Assembly (NCBI GenBank): GCA_027922465.2
Contig: BQMF02000818.1
Location: 27,807-91,806, forward strand
Reading direction: 5' to 3'
Length of the DNA stretch: 64,000 nucleotides
From: Turritopsis dohrnii
Taxonomy: Eukaryota; Cnidaria; Hydrozoa; Anthoathecata; Oceaniidae
A program made the translations under genes and the position numbers. Positions 24,380-35,599 of this stretch are shown here, piece after piece (positions within the stretch are counted from its first letter, which is position 1; every line of letters starts with the position of its first letter). The notes beneath the pieces were generated by a model. It did not search any database and was not told where the DNA came from. It saw only the letters and a program-made list of their open reading frames with translations.

Positions 24380-24535
24380 TCAATTGGTATACATTGAATT
24401 GAATAATACTGAAATTAAAGCAGTTTACATTGAAATGAATTACATTGAAATGAATTACATTGAAATGAATTACATTGAATTGAATTACATTGGATTGAAT
24501 TACATTGAATTGAATTGAATTGAATGAGTATAGCA
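24380..24535. repeat. Tandem repeat of ATTACATTGAA(A/T)TGA
   Basis: About ten imperfect copies of a 15-bp unit, ATTACATTGAAATGA or ATTACATTGAATTGA, decaying into ATTGAATTGA at the 3' side. It sits in the 3' non-coding part of the Helitron, after the RepHel stop codon. Confidence 0.85.
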
Positions 24536-24680
24536 TTAGATTAGATGACCTAGAAATTAGATTAGTTTACATTAAATAGATTAGATTGAATATGCCAAAT
24601 GATTAGTATATAGCATTAGATTAGATTACCTTGAACTTTGAGTAGATTGAAGATTGAATAGATTATGGAAAAATATGGAA

Positions 24681-24750
24681 GCGGCATGGAGCCGGGTGGA
24701 GGAGGGTATGAAAGCGGCATGGAGCCGGGTGGAGGAGGGTAGGCAAGCGG
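24681..24750. repeat. 33-bp tandem repeat, two copies
   Basis: GCGGCATGGAGCCGGGTGGA begins at 24681 and 24714, and GCGG restarts at 24747. GC-rich, inside the Helitron 3' region. Confidence 0.85.
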
Positions 24751-25577
24751 CAAAAAGTCGTTGTATGTGTGACATATTGTAATTTATTCTCTTTTTTTGA
24801 GATTCTGATGTCATTGAAAAGGCAGTTTTATCATTGTTATACAGTAACATATGGCCATACATGTTGAACTGCATGGTTTCTTTTAAAAATTGGTATGAAT
24901 GTTTCGCTTACAATTCTTTTCCTTTTTTAACCTGATAGTCCATTACTATTTGTTGTACCTGCAGTTCTCTTACATTTTCTTTTCTTTTTTAGATAATGAG
25001 ACAAAGCGTAAACCTCTACACATAATTTGCATGTTGTGTAGCTTTGGATTGAGACACTTGGGTAAGAAATCTTTTGAAAATATTCCTCCTAACTTGAGGC
25101 TTTGCTAACAAATTGAAAGTAGATTCAGTTAGATTTTTTCACAAGTTCATGTTGTGAGCACAACTTAATTTCATATGTTTAGAGTTTGCGTATAGTCGTA
25201 GAATAGAAAATACATATCAGCTTAATGTGAAGAAAGATGAAATTTCGTTGCACTTGAGAGATTGGTCTATGTTTATTGAGATAATAGAAAGTTTGGAAGT
25301 TAGACAAAGCTGCATGTTCACAAGTGGTTTTGTTTATAATTCAGTGACATCCCCCACCCTATCTATACGGTTTCTTCTGGAACAATAGACTTAATCAATC
25401 CCCTTTGGCTTGGGATAACCAGGAGTTTTTCCCCTGGAGTCGGTATAATAATCACACGTGTTTCACGTGTAACACTTTCCATTGTCAATTCCTGAATTCC
25501 AATATTCGTGAACTCATTGGGAGGTGACACAACGCATACTGAACATGGGCGGCGAGCGACGCCGCCTTGGCGGCTAG
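24751..25577 (+). other. Helitron 3' non-coding region and terminal hairpin
   Basis: No convincing gene. The last 45 bp (GACACAACGCATACTGAACA then the hairpin) recur at 58381-58431 and, decayed, at 62691-62730. They define 3'-end type 1, as opposed to the GATACAGTGATACACAGAGC type at 26495, 35114 and 59280. Confidence 0.7.
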
Positions 25578-26495
25578 TCTATATATTAATAGCCGATTCT
25601 CTGTTTGTTTGTTTGTTTATTTTTAAGTCACACAAAATGATAGATTGAGTTGTGAGCGAAATTATTTCTTTTTTTGTGTGCGACGTGAGTTCGCAGCAAA
25701 TACATTGCAACCCCAACCGAACGTGACGTTTTTTTGGCTGATGAACTAATAGGAATAATGTTTTGTTTTTATTATTATTGTCAGGTTTATATTCCACGTT
25801 GACTTGGCTTTGAAAACAGTACATCAACTAAATACAAAGAAACTAACTGATTAAACAGTTTGGACAAAAAGCAGCAGTGGCAGAATGTGGCAGCATGTTC
25901 GGTTTGTCAGTAACTCTTGCCTGACTGTCTGAGACGGGCGAACTTTCTTTTTGAGCAATCAAAATGTTTAAAAACCGATAGGTAAAAAAACAAAATGCTT
26001 TTTTTTGCTTTTGTTGTAATAGTTGTCTTAATTTGTTTTAATCGATTTCTTTTAATCTATTTTAATCTGATCGAACGTTTTTTTTATTCTCTTTATACAT
26101 TTAGTACGTGCATTTTTTCTCTCCTCCCGTGTGAACATTGTAAGAAGAGAAACCATTTTCGACCTGTTTGATAGCATCCATGTTTGAACTTTTTTAAAAA
26201 AGCTTTTTTACAAAAAATAATAAAAAGTGCAAGTTTTTCTTCCTACGTTTTGAGTGTATTGTTGTACTGATCAACGATTGGTTATAAAAAATTAATAAGT
26301 CACACATAATGAAAAACCTGAAAAATAGTTAATTTTAACACTGATGTAACACTGACTGCACACCAGAGGTTGTGACTGTGAATCTTTTTGAAGTTGTATG
26401 AGTTGTATGTTTATAAAGTAATTTGCCGTTTATTGATACAGTGATACACAGAGCAGGTGGATATGTGCGGCGAGTGCCGCCGCCTTGGCAGCTAG
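25578..26495 (+). mobile_element. Non-autonomous Helitron (second of the pair)
   Basis: 918 bp. Starts TCTATATATTAATAGCC directly after the CTAG of the preceding Helitron. Ends with GCGGCGAGTGCCGCCGCCTT, then GGCAGCTAG (CTAG 26492-26495), followed by T. No coding capacity. Its body matches the elements at 57382 and 58432 and the two halves around 34.7-36.1 kb. The 3' end is type 2 (TTGATACAGTGATACACAGA). Confidence 0.88.
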
Positions 26496-26584
26496 TAAGT
26501 AATTAAAAGTCTTAGAAACAAGGCAAGATCTGCCATGACGTATTTTCCGAAAAGGTCTATTCACGTTTTGATTCCAGTTTTTTC

Positions 26585-26905
26585 CTGTGCTCTTCTCATC
26601 CAAAATTCTGCCAGTATTTTTCACGAAGAGCTTCTTGCATTGTGATCTGCTGAGGGGTATCCTTGCTTTCCAAATACTTCTTATGTAAACTGTCCTTGCT
26701 TTCCAAATATTTCTGATGTAAACTGTCTTTGTTTTCCAAATATTTCTGATGTAAAATGTCTTTGTTTTCCAAATATTTCTGATGCAAAGCATTTTTATTT
26801 AACAAATACCTTTGATGAAAACTTTCCAATTTTTTCGTATGTTGATCGGATCCTTTCTCAAGAGAATAGTCATGTTGCATTTGTTTCAGCTTATCAGTCA
26901 CTTTG
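26585..26905 (-). pseudogene. N-terminal repeat region of the same old Helitron protein
   Basis: About 100 codons starting near 26901, with five copies of a 13-residue unit like YLENKDSLHQK (39-bp DNA period visible at 26660-26810), then EALREKYWQNFG, an in-frame stop, and EEHRKKLESKRE. Lys/Glu/His repeats of this form are common at the N-terminus of large Helitron proteins (recollection). The reading stops at a TIR element (right TIR 26525-26557) and resumes as YRESKEMVKESAKAKY at 19463 on the other side of that element, so the two pieces were contiguous before the insertion. A 1-nt frame change is needed at the junction. Confidence 0.7.
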
Positions 26906-28112
26906 CCCTTATTATATTCATCGCGCCAAGAAAAACAACGATGATCGTAAAGTATTTCTTGCTACGCAGAAATCCAAAAACGGCCTTTTGTCAACCTAGA
27001 CAAGTTTTTCACAATGAATGTAAAATAGTTTAAGGTTGATTTATCAGAACTAAAGTTAGTACAGTATAATCTAGAAGCAATAGGACAGTCTTTATAAAGT
27101 TTCACCTGTCCAGAAGGAAGAAAAGGAGAATGGTTTTTAGCTTCTGCAATGAAAAGGTTAATTATTATGATTGCGATTAAAAGACTAGTAAAATGGTCAA
27201 AGATTGGATCATACGTGCCAGCTACCGTAAGTCTTCAAACTAGTTTTCTAGTGCTTTTCAGCTCTGCTCAGCTATATCTGTAGGTGAAAGGGTCTCGTGC
27301 TCGGAGTCTTCACCCAAATGCTAGTCTTAAGTAAATGTTGTGGAAATTTCTTGAAGGAAAAAAAAATAAATCACCTTTTTCAAACTTTTCTTCCATAATG
27401 GACTGTAAAAACTGCAGTAAAAAATGCTAAAACCAACATCACCAGGATTTGAATTCCCAGACTAAGGAAAGACGTTTTATGCATTTTGAACATGACTAAA
27501 CAACAGAACTATATTTTTCCTTTTTAATAATGTTACTATAAAAATGTTACTATAAAAATAAAATGTACTTTGAAATTATACTTTGAAAATTGAATAATTG
27601 ATATTATTTGAAAATATACTTTGAAATATAAGAGTTAAAAAAATTGGGGTAAAGACGAATGGATATATTTAACATAAATTATAAATTCTGAATAAAAGGC
27701 CTTCAAAGTAACAAAACCTTGAAGTAACTAAAACCTTGTGAAACTTTTATTTCAAAAGATGCAAATAATGAACATAGTGAACAAAATACAATATGAATAA
27801 ATTAATTTGCTGCAAACAAAAAGATAAAGCAAGCTTTAAAAAATCCAAATGAACAGCCATCTAAGTCAAAAAAGTGACAAAACTTTAAACAAAGATGTAA
27901 GAGCTACCTTGTATAACACTTTTTTCAAAAATCCAAAGTATAAACAAATTGAACAAAATACAACTTTATGTAAATCAATTTCTTGCAGAAACATAAGAGG
28001 TACATTTTAGTAGGTGTTGAAAATATTGACTTTAAAAGTTTATTGCTTTTATAAAACTTTTTGTCATCAAAATATTGGTATTAAAAATAGGCTTAAAGAA
28101 AAGGAATATTGG
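26906..28112. other. AT-rich, no gene; diverged internal duplication
   Basis: Two copies of a unit of about 180 bp are recognisable by AACAAATTGAACAAAATACA-type words near 27775 and 27945, followed by TTTGCTGCA / TTTCTTGCAG. No coding frame with motifs. Confidence 0.5.
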
Positions 28113-30970
28113 TTAAAATAACCTTTCACTTGGTCTTCTTCTTTTCTGGCTTTGCTTTTCCAGCATCATCTTTCTTTGACTTTCTTTGATGATTTTCAAA
28201 GTAATTATGATGTTTAAGAGGGTCAGTTTTTTCTTGCATAACTGAAGCAAATCTTCCTTCTTCCTCTCGGGGATACCACAAGGCTTCAGATACTTTCTCA
28301 TCTCTTTTCCTTAACTTTCTCAGATTGCTTGTTTCTGAGATTTACGGGGGTGTTTGAAAATTTTGCTGTGCAGTAACTTTCATCATATTGGTACTTAAAG
28401 TACATTTAAGGCACACTATTTCTGATTAGAATGCTTTTGTGGCTTTCCTCTTCAGCATTCCAATCTTTTCATTGTACTGCTTCTTCCTCGCTTCTTCTGT
28501 CATAATCTCCTCGGGTTTGTCATTCAAAACTTCATGAGATTCCGGAAAGGCTTTGGGATTCTAGAAATTGATTATGTCAGAATGCTCTAAGACTTTGAAA
28601 ATACATGGGTTTGTTTGAAAAGAACATTGTATTACAACTTCCCATTCTGCTTGAGTATAGTTCGTTTTGTTTCTAACTATCCTTTCAATTATTGAGTGTG
28701 CTACATCATTTTAACTTTACGAGTGCCTAGAGACGAGATACGTGAAGGTTATAGATTCAATGTGGAATGTTTTAATTGCATACGATAACATGATAAAAAT
28801 CATTCTGTTATTGTTTTGCCCTCCACAACGGTCACAAAACAGCTGGAATCATTTCACACCACTACCACTTTTTACTTCAAGGAATTTCAGAATACTTGTT
28901 GCAACCACACAGGACCCCTTCTGGCATTCGGCTTTAGTCTAAAAGAAACAGGACGTCTCTATGCTCGTAATGTCTGTAACAGTTAAATTATGATTTGTGA
29001 GCCTTCTCGAGTAATAGAAGGAGCTGACCTGCCACCAAAAGTTCCTTGTCGGTTTTTGTTGCAGTTTTACAATCCTCCTTAATTTGTCTTACCATACCAG
29101 CCTTCATTTCTTCAGTCAACTCTTCTGGTTTATGATTGCTATATGATTTGCAGGTGTCCTTTTTGAGTGTTTGAAACTTCAAATTACATCTTTCATTGAA
29201 GAGACATGCATAAAACGGGTACGCTATCTCAGGGTAGGATTTCGTTTGACGCCATTCGTTGAACATGCGCTGCATTGCAGCTATTGTTAGGTCGGTTGGA
29301 AGATATTCACATTGGGTCTCCCTTTCACATAATGCGATTCAAGCACTTCGAATTGTTTGCTGTGATCTATAACACAAGCTTCTTCTGTCTCACAAGTCCT
29401 TTGTTTAGAGTGTCTTCCTATGTCATCAGGCTTTGGAGTGCCTGGAGTTGTTTGGTTTTTCAGAACAGTACGCACACCCTTTTCACTGATATTCGATAAA
29501 AATATCACTGAACTTGCTCATCATTTATTTGAAGGTGATACAGTTAAACTTTTTCGCTCTCTTTGCTTCTTAGATTGATTGGCTAATGTAATGATCTGTG
29601 CATTCTGTGTTTGATGATTTGCACTAGCATAAATGTCGTCAAAAATTTTCTTTTGTATTTTCTGTTGTACCTCATGGCATTTTCGGCTACAGTTACAAGG
29701 CCCCTACATTGTTTTCTTTTCGATAGGTTTTGACACGCTTGCAGCCTTTCTTTTTATATTGAAACTCAAAGTTTTCACCAGAAAGTCTAGCTACTTTGCA
29801 TATGTTTCCCATTTATCAGGGCTTCATTTCTGTTTTTGTTGGGTGCTTAGCTTCAGTGCCAGCTTTTTCGATTGATTTCATTTATATTCTTTTAATGTTG
29901 GACGTATTCCGTAATATTGCTGATCCTTCGTATGTGATATAAATATCAAATCCTTCCCAACTGTCTGCTTTTCGAAGGACCTTTATAATGAAAATCGGCC
30001 TTCCCCTGCTTGTATATATTTACCTTGAACCAATGTCCCTGGGGTTGTTTCTTGATATTTGTCTTTGAAAATCTCATCTGTTTCATGAACGCGATAGACT
30101 TTCTCGAGATAGGTTTCCATTCAGTTTTAGTGTTAGCTTGGCATTTATTGCCACTACAGTCTGAGTCTGATACATATTCAAAGCTGTCATAATTAGGTAC
30201 ATGTCTGTAGAACGTTCGTTTTGAGACTTCAATACTAAGTTTGGCAAGCTGCTTATTATTCCGCAAAATGTTCTGCTCTCTCACTGCCTCAATATCTCTG
30301 TTGTTCATCTAAAATAAAAAAAAAGTAAAATAATTTAGGTATGTAACAAAAAGGAAAGACTTTTCCAGACCTCCAGATTGTATATGGATTATTATGTAAC
30401 AAAAACAAGATATTTTGGTGTAGTTTAGTTAAAAGAGTTATCATACCAACCATACCTCAAAAATGGTACTATCATCCTCTGATGATGATGTTGATGAAAA
30501 AAGGTCTTCCAAATCATCTCCTGAAAAAAAGTTTTTAAAATTAAATTTATTTTTGCCACCGTGGCAAAGCATTGCTTCATATGATGATAGTGGATTTTTC
30601 GTCATCACTGTTGCATGTTGCCACACATGAATAGCTTCTATATGTTACTTTACATGAAGTAATAAATGGCGTCAACTAACTACTATAGTACTTACATATT
30701 CTTAGAATTTGTTGTATTTTGTGCAAATGGACACAGTAGTATTCTCTCTGTGTGTGTGTTTTTTAAGGTAAATTATCGTTTGTAGAGTTGTGTTGGTTCA
30801 AGTTCCCTTGAAAAAGAAAAAGATAATACGAGAATGATAGTATTTCTGTTCCTCAATCAATAACACCTAACAAAATCTATGAAAAAGGGTGAATGTACAC
30901 ACCATGTATCACATTTGAGGAATTCATCACTGTTGAGGGACTTTCAACTTGACCGTCATCATGGAGGGCA
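28113..30970 (-). pseudogene. Multi-exon decayed transposase-like gene with CDxCGGQN motif
   Basis: Minus strand, several frames. Likely N-terminal exons: about 30970-30902 (ALHDDGQVESPST), about 30527-30460 (GDDLEDLFSSTSSSEDDS, after TTTTTTTCAG and before GTATGG), and 30308 onward (after TTTATTTTAG: MNNRDIEAVREQNI...). The latter continues through HWFKVNIYKQGKADFHYKGP, a CNCSRKCHEVQQKIQKKIFD block (about 29700-29640) and SHYVKGRPNVNIFQPT (about 29330). Then come RMFNEWRQTKSYPE...FNERCNLKFQTLKKDTCKSY, FQLFCDRCGGQNNNRMI (about 28840), AHSIIERIVRNKTNYTQAEW (about 28700) and NPKAFPESHEVL...LKRKATKAF (28570-28440). A Lys-rich tail runs to 28113. The CxCxxxC...IFDxIY, SHY, D-x-C-x-G-Q-N and H-x(2)-ERxxR order matches a widespread invertebrate family with a presumed RNase H-like DDE core (recollection). 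Stops and frameshifts occur throughout, so it is non-functional. Confidence 0.6.
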
Positions 30971-33506
30971 CCTGAAAATCAAGAAATAAACATGCTATAT
31001 ATTGGTAAAAGAAATCCATCTTTTTTACTTCTGTTTAAAAAGCTAATTTAGTTGAACAGATTATGAAAAACAATTAACCCTCATCTATGGGATCATTAAA
31101 AAGTGCGTTTGTCCAAGGAGGGGGGCAGGGTACTAGCAAAACAAACAAGCATTGTTTTATGACGTTATTGGTCAGTGCCATGAGGTAGCTGATCTTTCTT
31201 TTACCCGTGTCTGTCAGTCAGTGTTTAATGCTACAGTACTTTATCCCCGCTTTAACACCAATCATTGGTAACTTTCTATTTTACAGTACAAACTCAGAAA
31301 GTTTAAAGCACCACATTTATTTTTGGAAAAACAATTACCAGTTTGTAACAATTTAAGTATACAATACAAACAGGATTCATTTCACTTAAATGAATAAATA
31401 AATTATTCATTTCAATGAATCAGTCGAATTCGTGTTTTGCAGATAATATGAAAACAACATTACTTGAAGCATATTGAATCGAAACATTTACAACCACGTA
31501 TCCCATGTATTTGATAGGAGACAAATTTATCAAGGAGAAAGAAAAAAGTCACAGCGCTTGAAATAACGGCTGATCACCGGTCATTGACTGTCTGAAAATT
31601 TGTTGTGACCACCCTAATTTATTCTTGGCAGATCATTATAAAAAAGAAATGAATTTAAAAATGAAACGATATTTATTTAAAACAATCATTTTTTTCTTCT
31701 TCATAATTAAAAACACCATACTTTTAAGTATGGTGTCGTCTGTCGAAAGTGATATTCTTTTTATATTTAAGTTGATTGTTTATTTTCTTCCAATAGAATA
31801 TTTTATTTGCATGTTCTTATTGTAATGAATGAACTCATTGTTGTAATTCTTCAAAATAAGAAAGTGAAACGGGGGTGCATTACTTCTTGTGTTTGTGAAA
31901 TAATTTTTAAAATGCATGTAAATAATTACTTTATAACAGTACGTTTTGATATCATTTTTATCGACTAGCATTATTTTAGACTATTGTTTTACTGAAACGG
32001 TTTTTTTTTTAATTTTCTGTATTAATACAATTTTTAAATAGTGAAATCAAAGAAGATATTCATTATTTTGTTTCCATTTATTTTTCTATTAATGCATACA
32101 CGCTGTCTTCATAAACAAATAAACTATTGAGATTTTTGTTTTATCACGCTTATTAAGTAGGCTATTGATATTATGTTATATTATGCATATTATGTGCATC
32201 ACGTTTATTATGTTACATGTTGATATCTTGTGAGATTCTTGTGTTATTTTCTTACTTTAAGCCCCGTCTTAGATAACTGATTAATGGCATATTGCATCAA
32301 GATTTACCTTAACAAACCCCAGAATTCAAAAACCATAACTATTTTCACTTTGCATGTCATGTAAAGTTAGCCCAGGTCCCGTTATTTTCGTCTATTTATA
32401 CGAATAATCTTAGCATTATTTAGCTGTTTAGAACGTTATTTGGAAAGCAATATTGTCGACCCCCTGATGAAATTTTTTTACTCGCACTTCGCGCTTGCTT
32501 TTGTGACCGGCCAAGATTTATTCTTATTTCGAGCGCTGGTTGCATAGATTATTTATTATAATATGAAAGTTGTGCAAATCATGTTTTCTTTTTTCCCTTG
32601 CTGAATTTTTCAATTTTATTACATTATGCCCTGTAAGCACTTCACTGTAAACCCGAAATTTTATTTCGCATTTATAAGTATGGAAATGATCTTTATTAAG
32701 GGATGGTTTTCCAACAAAATATACACCACTATGGTGACACTATGTCTACGTTTCACAGGAAAACATTTGAAAAATTTTGTGTGATAAACTGGCATTGTTT
32801 GTAGGATGTCTGTGCCCAAAAGCTTTCAACTGCATAGTGAACTTGAATGAAAGAATGAAAGAATAGGTCTGCATAAAAATGGAAGTTTTAGTTATTTAAG
32901 CTAACTGAAAATACATTGATACTTAAAATTTGGTTATATATTGTTTTTTTGTTAGTAAAGCCTTTCAGTTAAAAACTTCTTATTACATCATTTGTTAGTT
33001 AGAACACCGTTAAAAGATCTAGTTCAAGAAGGCATTTATTTGTTTGAATTCAATTTTGGTTCCAAGAAATTATAATTAAAAACATATAATTTTTTTCGAA
33101 ATGCATGGTTTGTTTCTACACATGGTCTTAGGGTAACATTAAACGCCTACTTTCTGCCTTGTCTAATTTAATAAGTGTTTAAAATTTTGAATTAGAGAAG
33201 GCAAAAAACGACTGTTTATTTCCACTCAAAAATTACTTGCTGCAACTTGAATTAAGATCAAGAAACTGTCTAATTTAATTCACAAATTCGACTTAAATCC
33301 ACCTGTACTTTAAATGCCTTGTCTAATTCAAAGTATAAGTGTTTTCATGTAAAAGGGAAAACCAAATAATGCCGAATTATAAATTTTTCGGAATAGATTG
33401 TCATGGAAACATGCTTTTCCTATTGTTGTTTGCCGATAATCGTTATGATTAGAAAGTTACAATATAAGAAAGATCCTTTTTCAAAGAGTTTCTAAGTGAT
33501 ACGGAC
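30971..33506. other. AT-rich, no gene seen
   Basis: Short random frames only. Near 33140-33330 there are several copies of words like GCCTTGTCTAATT(T/C)AA in both orientations (CTTGTCTAATTTAATAAGTG, TTGAATTAGAGAAGGC, GCCTTGTCTAATTCAA), possibly the subterminal region of the Harbinger element that follows. Otherwise featureless. Confidence 0.5.
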
Positions 33507-34627
33507 ATGTTAGAAGAAAATGATGTACCTGCTCCTGAAATTCATGTAAGGATGTAAAAAAAACTTTGTAGAATAAAGCACATTTTTTTTTAAGAAAAAG
33601 TAATATATATAAGTAGCAAATATTAAACCTTTTCTTCAGGAGAAACAAAACTTCAACGAAGACTTTGAAGATAGTAGCAATGTTGATGATGTTAGTCCTT
33701 TTCAATTTAAACAAAGTTCTAAGAAAATAGCAAAAAGAGGAAGAAAGTGTTTATGGGCAGAAGCAGTGGTTACCGACCTTGTGGACATTATTCTAGATAA
33801 CGAGAAGTTCAAGAAAAAACTTTTGTTGACTAATACCAAAAATGTTAAAAATGGCATCTACTACACTGATGTTATTCGTGAATTGAAAGAAAGATGTAAT
33901 GAACGAGATGAAGAGTTTATTTATAATGTTGCACAAACAAGGTCTAAATTCAAAAGATGTGTCAGTTTGTGTAGAAATGCTGCTCTCAAAATTAAAACAG
34001 CATCTGGAATACAACGGTTCCAAGAGGAAAAAGAATTCGGACCATGGTTTGGAAAACTTTATCAAGTAGTCTGTACAATGGACCACTGTCAGCCGAATCA
34101 ATCAATTGAACCTGGACAGGAGTCTATATGATGATGGTGAGACTGATGTATCAATGTCAACATCTTTATCGACATCGTTTTCAGAACAAGCAACAAGTCT
34201 GGACTCTGAGCAAGGTTTAACAAAAAAAAATGCTGTCAAGAAAAGAAAAACATTTGTTCCAACCATCAATAATGGTGCCAATAAACAGAAATTGGAGAAA
34301 TCATTGGAAAATTTATCAAATACTCTCAATGGAATTTGTGAAGCAGTCAAAAGTAATGGAACACAAGAGCTTGTCGATTTTTTAAAAGCTGATGCTGACA
34401 GGCAAGAAAAAAGAGACGAAATGTTTATGCATATGATGGAAAGGCTACTTATGCCACCTCCCCAAGCACAGCCACCTTACAATTCTTTTTATGTTGGGAA
34501 CAATTCCTCAGCCACCAGTTATCCATATTATCAAAGCTTTCCGGTTCATGGACTCAGCGCAAATAGCACCAACACTGAAAGCAACAGCAATGATGTTCTT
34601 GAACGTTTTTTAGCATATACAAAGTGA
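33507..34627 (+). CDS. PIF/Harbinger accessory protein (Myb/MADF-like), two exons, one frameshift
   Basis: Exon 1 is 33507-33545 (MLEENDVPAPEIH, donor GTAAGG); exon 2 is 33640-34627 (after TTTCTTCAG); both are phase 0. Residues about 40-140 form a helical Trp/Phe-spaced DNA-binding segment (KCLWAEAVVTDLVDIILDNE, YYTDVIRELKERCN, FIYNVAQTRSKFKRCVSLCR, FGPWFGKLYQVV) like the Myb/SANT or MADF domain of Harbinger second proteins, which help the transposase bind the element ends and enter the nucleus. A 1-nt shift near 34110 joins it to a Ser/Asn-rich tail (DADRQEKRDEMFMHMMERLL). The upstream frame is open, so the start may lie further 5'. The cognate transposase remnant is at 35115-35599. Confidence 0.65.
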
Positions 34628-34727
34628 AACATTACATAACATAAACTTTATAAGAAATATAGCCTGTTCGTTCACAAAACGTTTTCTTTCTCTTCCCAAA
34701 AGAATTTTGTGAGGGCATGTTGATTGT

Positions 34728-35114
34728 TGATTTTTTCTCTCCTCCCGTGTGAACATTTTAAGAAGAGAAACCATTTTCGACCTGTTTGATAGCACCCATG
34801 TTTGAGCGCGTAACTTTTTAAAAAAGCTTTTTTACAAAAGCTAATAAAAAGTGCAAGTTGTTCTTCCTACGTTTTGAGTGCATTGTTGTACTGATTAACG
34901 ATTGGTTTTAAAAAATAAATAAGTCACACATAATGAAAAACCTGAAAAATAGTTAATGTAACACTGATGTAACACTGACTGCACACTAGAGGTTGTGACT
35001 TCGAATCTTTTCCAAGATGTATGAGCCGTTTATAAAGTAATTTGCCGTTTATTGATACAGTGATACACAGAGCAGGTGGATATGGGCGGCGAGCGACGCC
35101 GCCTTGGCGGCTAG
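34728..35114 (+). mobile_element. 3' half of a non-autonomous Helitron
   Basis: Starts near TTTTTTCTCTCCTCCCGTGT and follows the second half of the 25578-26495 Helitron closely. It ends in GGCGGCGAGCGACGCCGCCT and CTAG at 35111-35114, type-2 3' end. The 5' half is absent here but is found inverted at 35587-36139. Confidence 0.8.
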
Positions 35115-35599
35115 TTTTTATAAAAAAATCGTGCCAGAACTTGATCGTCCTTCCTATAGGCGCAGCGTCATATTTTTCAAGTTATTGATGGCATAGGTAT
35201 TCCCCCAATGATTATAGGAGATGGTGCATTTCCACTGAAGCTTGGATTTGCGAAACATATGGTGATGCCGTTTTAACTGAGAAAAAGCGCTACTTCAATT
35301 ACCGCCTCAGCCGAGCGAGAATGGTGTCAGAGGGTGCTTTTGGTAAACTGAAAAGTAGATTTAGAATTTTACACCCCAGAAATGAAAGTTCGAAAGATTC
35401 AGTCAAGGCTATGGGTTTAGCGGCAGTAGTTTTGCATAACGTCTGCATCGAGGTGGGAGACATTGTTCCTCGCAATATGGATTTGACTGTCGACCCAGTT
35501 ACAAACAAAAGAAGGGATAGAACCGAAATTGCATCAATACTAGACTTGGCAGACAGACATCAAAAGAATTACCCAATAGATGTTGATTCAAATGAATAA
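35115..35599 (+). pseudogene. PIF/Harbinger DDE transposase, C-terminal fragment
   Basis: About 160 codons in two frames. The first has MIIGDGAFPLKLGFAKHMVM with the second catalytic Asp. After a frameshift near 35275 the next has KRYFNYRLSRARMVSEGAFG with the catalytic Glu, then KLKSRFRILHPRNE and MGLAAVVLHNVCIEVGD, the usual end of DDE_Tnp_4 enzymes. It finishes with a Lys/Asp tail and TAA. The N-terminal two thirds, including the first catalytic Asp, are missing because the fragment abuts the Helitron end at 35114. With the Myb-like ORF at 33507-34627 this is the expected two-gene Harbinger set in the same orientation. Confidence 0.8.

Larger units (their letters stand above)
19590..25577 (+). 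mobile_element. Autonomous-type Helitron (first of a head-to-tail pair)
   Basis: Begins with TCTATATATTAATAGCC after an A (19589). Ends with a GC-rich hairpin, GGCGGCGAGCGACGCCGCC, then TTGGCGGCTAG; the terminal CTAG is 25574-25577. These are the canonical Helitron ends (5' TC, 3' hairpin, CTRR). It carries a Rep/helicase coding region at 20208-24274. The next base is already the 5' TC of another Helitron, so the A|T target is closed only after the second unit (T at 26496). Confidence 0.9.
19464..26557. mobile_element. TIR element (MITE-like), split by two Helitrons
   Basis: 33-bp terminal inverted repeats at 19464-19496 and 26525-26557 begin GACCTTTT(T/C)GGAAAATACG and match at 30 of 33 positions. 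Each is flanked by TA (19462-19463; 26558-26559), fitting a TA target duplication. Without the Helitrons the element is only about 188 bp (19464-19589 plus 26496-26557), so it is non-autonomous. It interrupts the old minus-strand Helitron gene. Confidence 0.7.
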
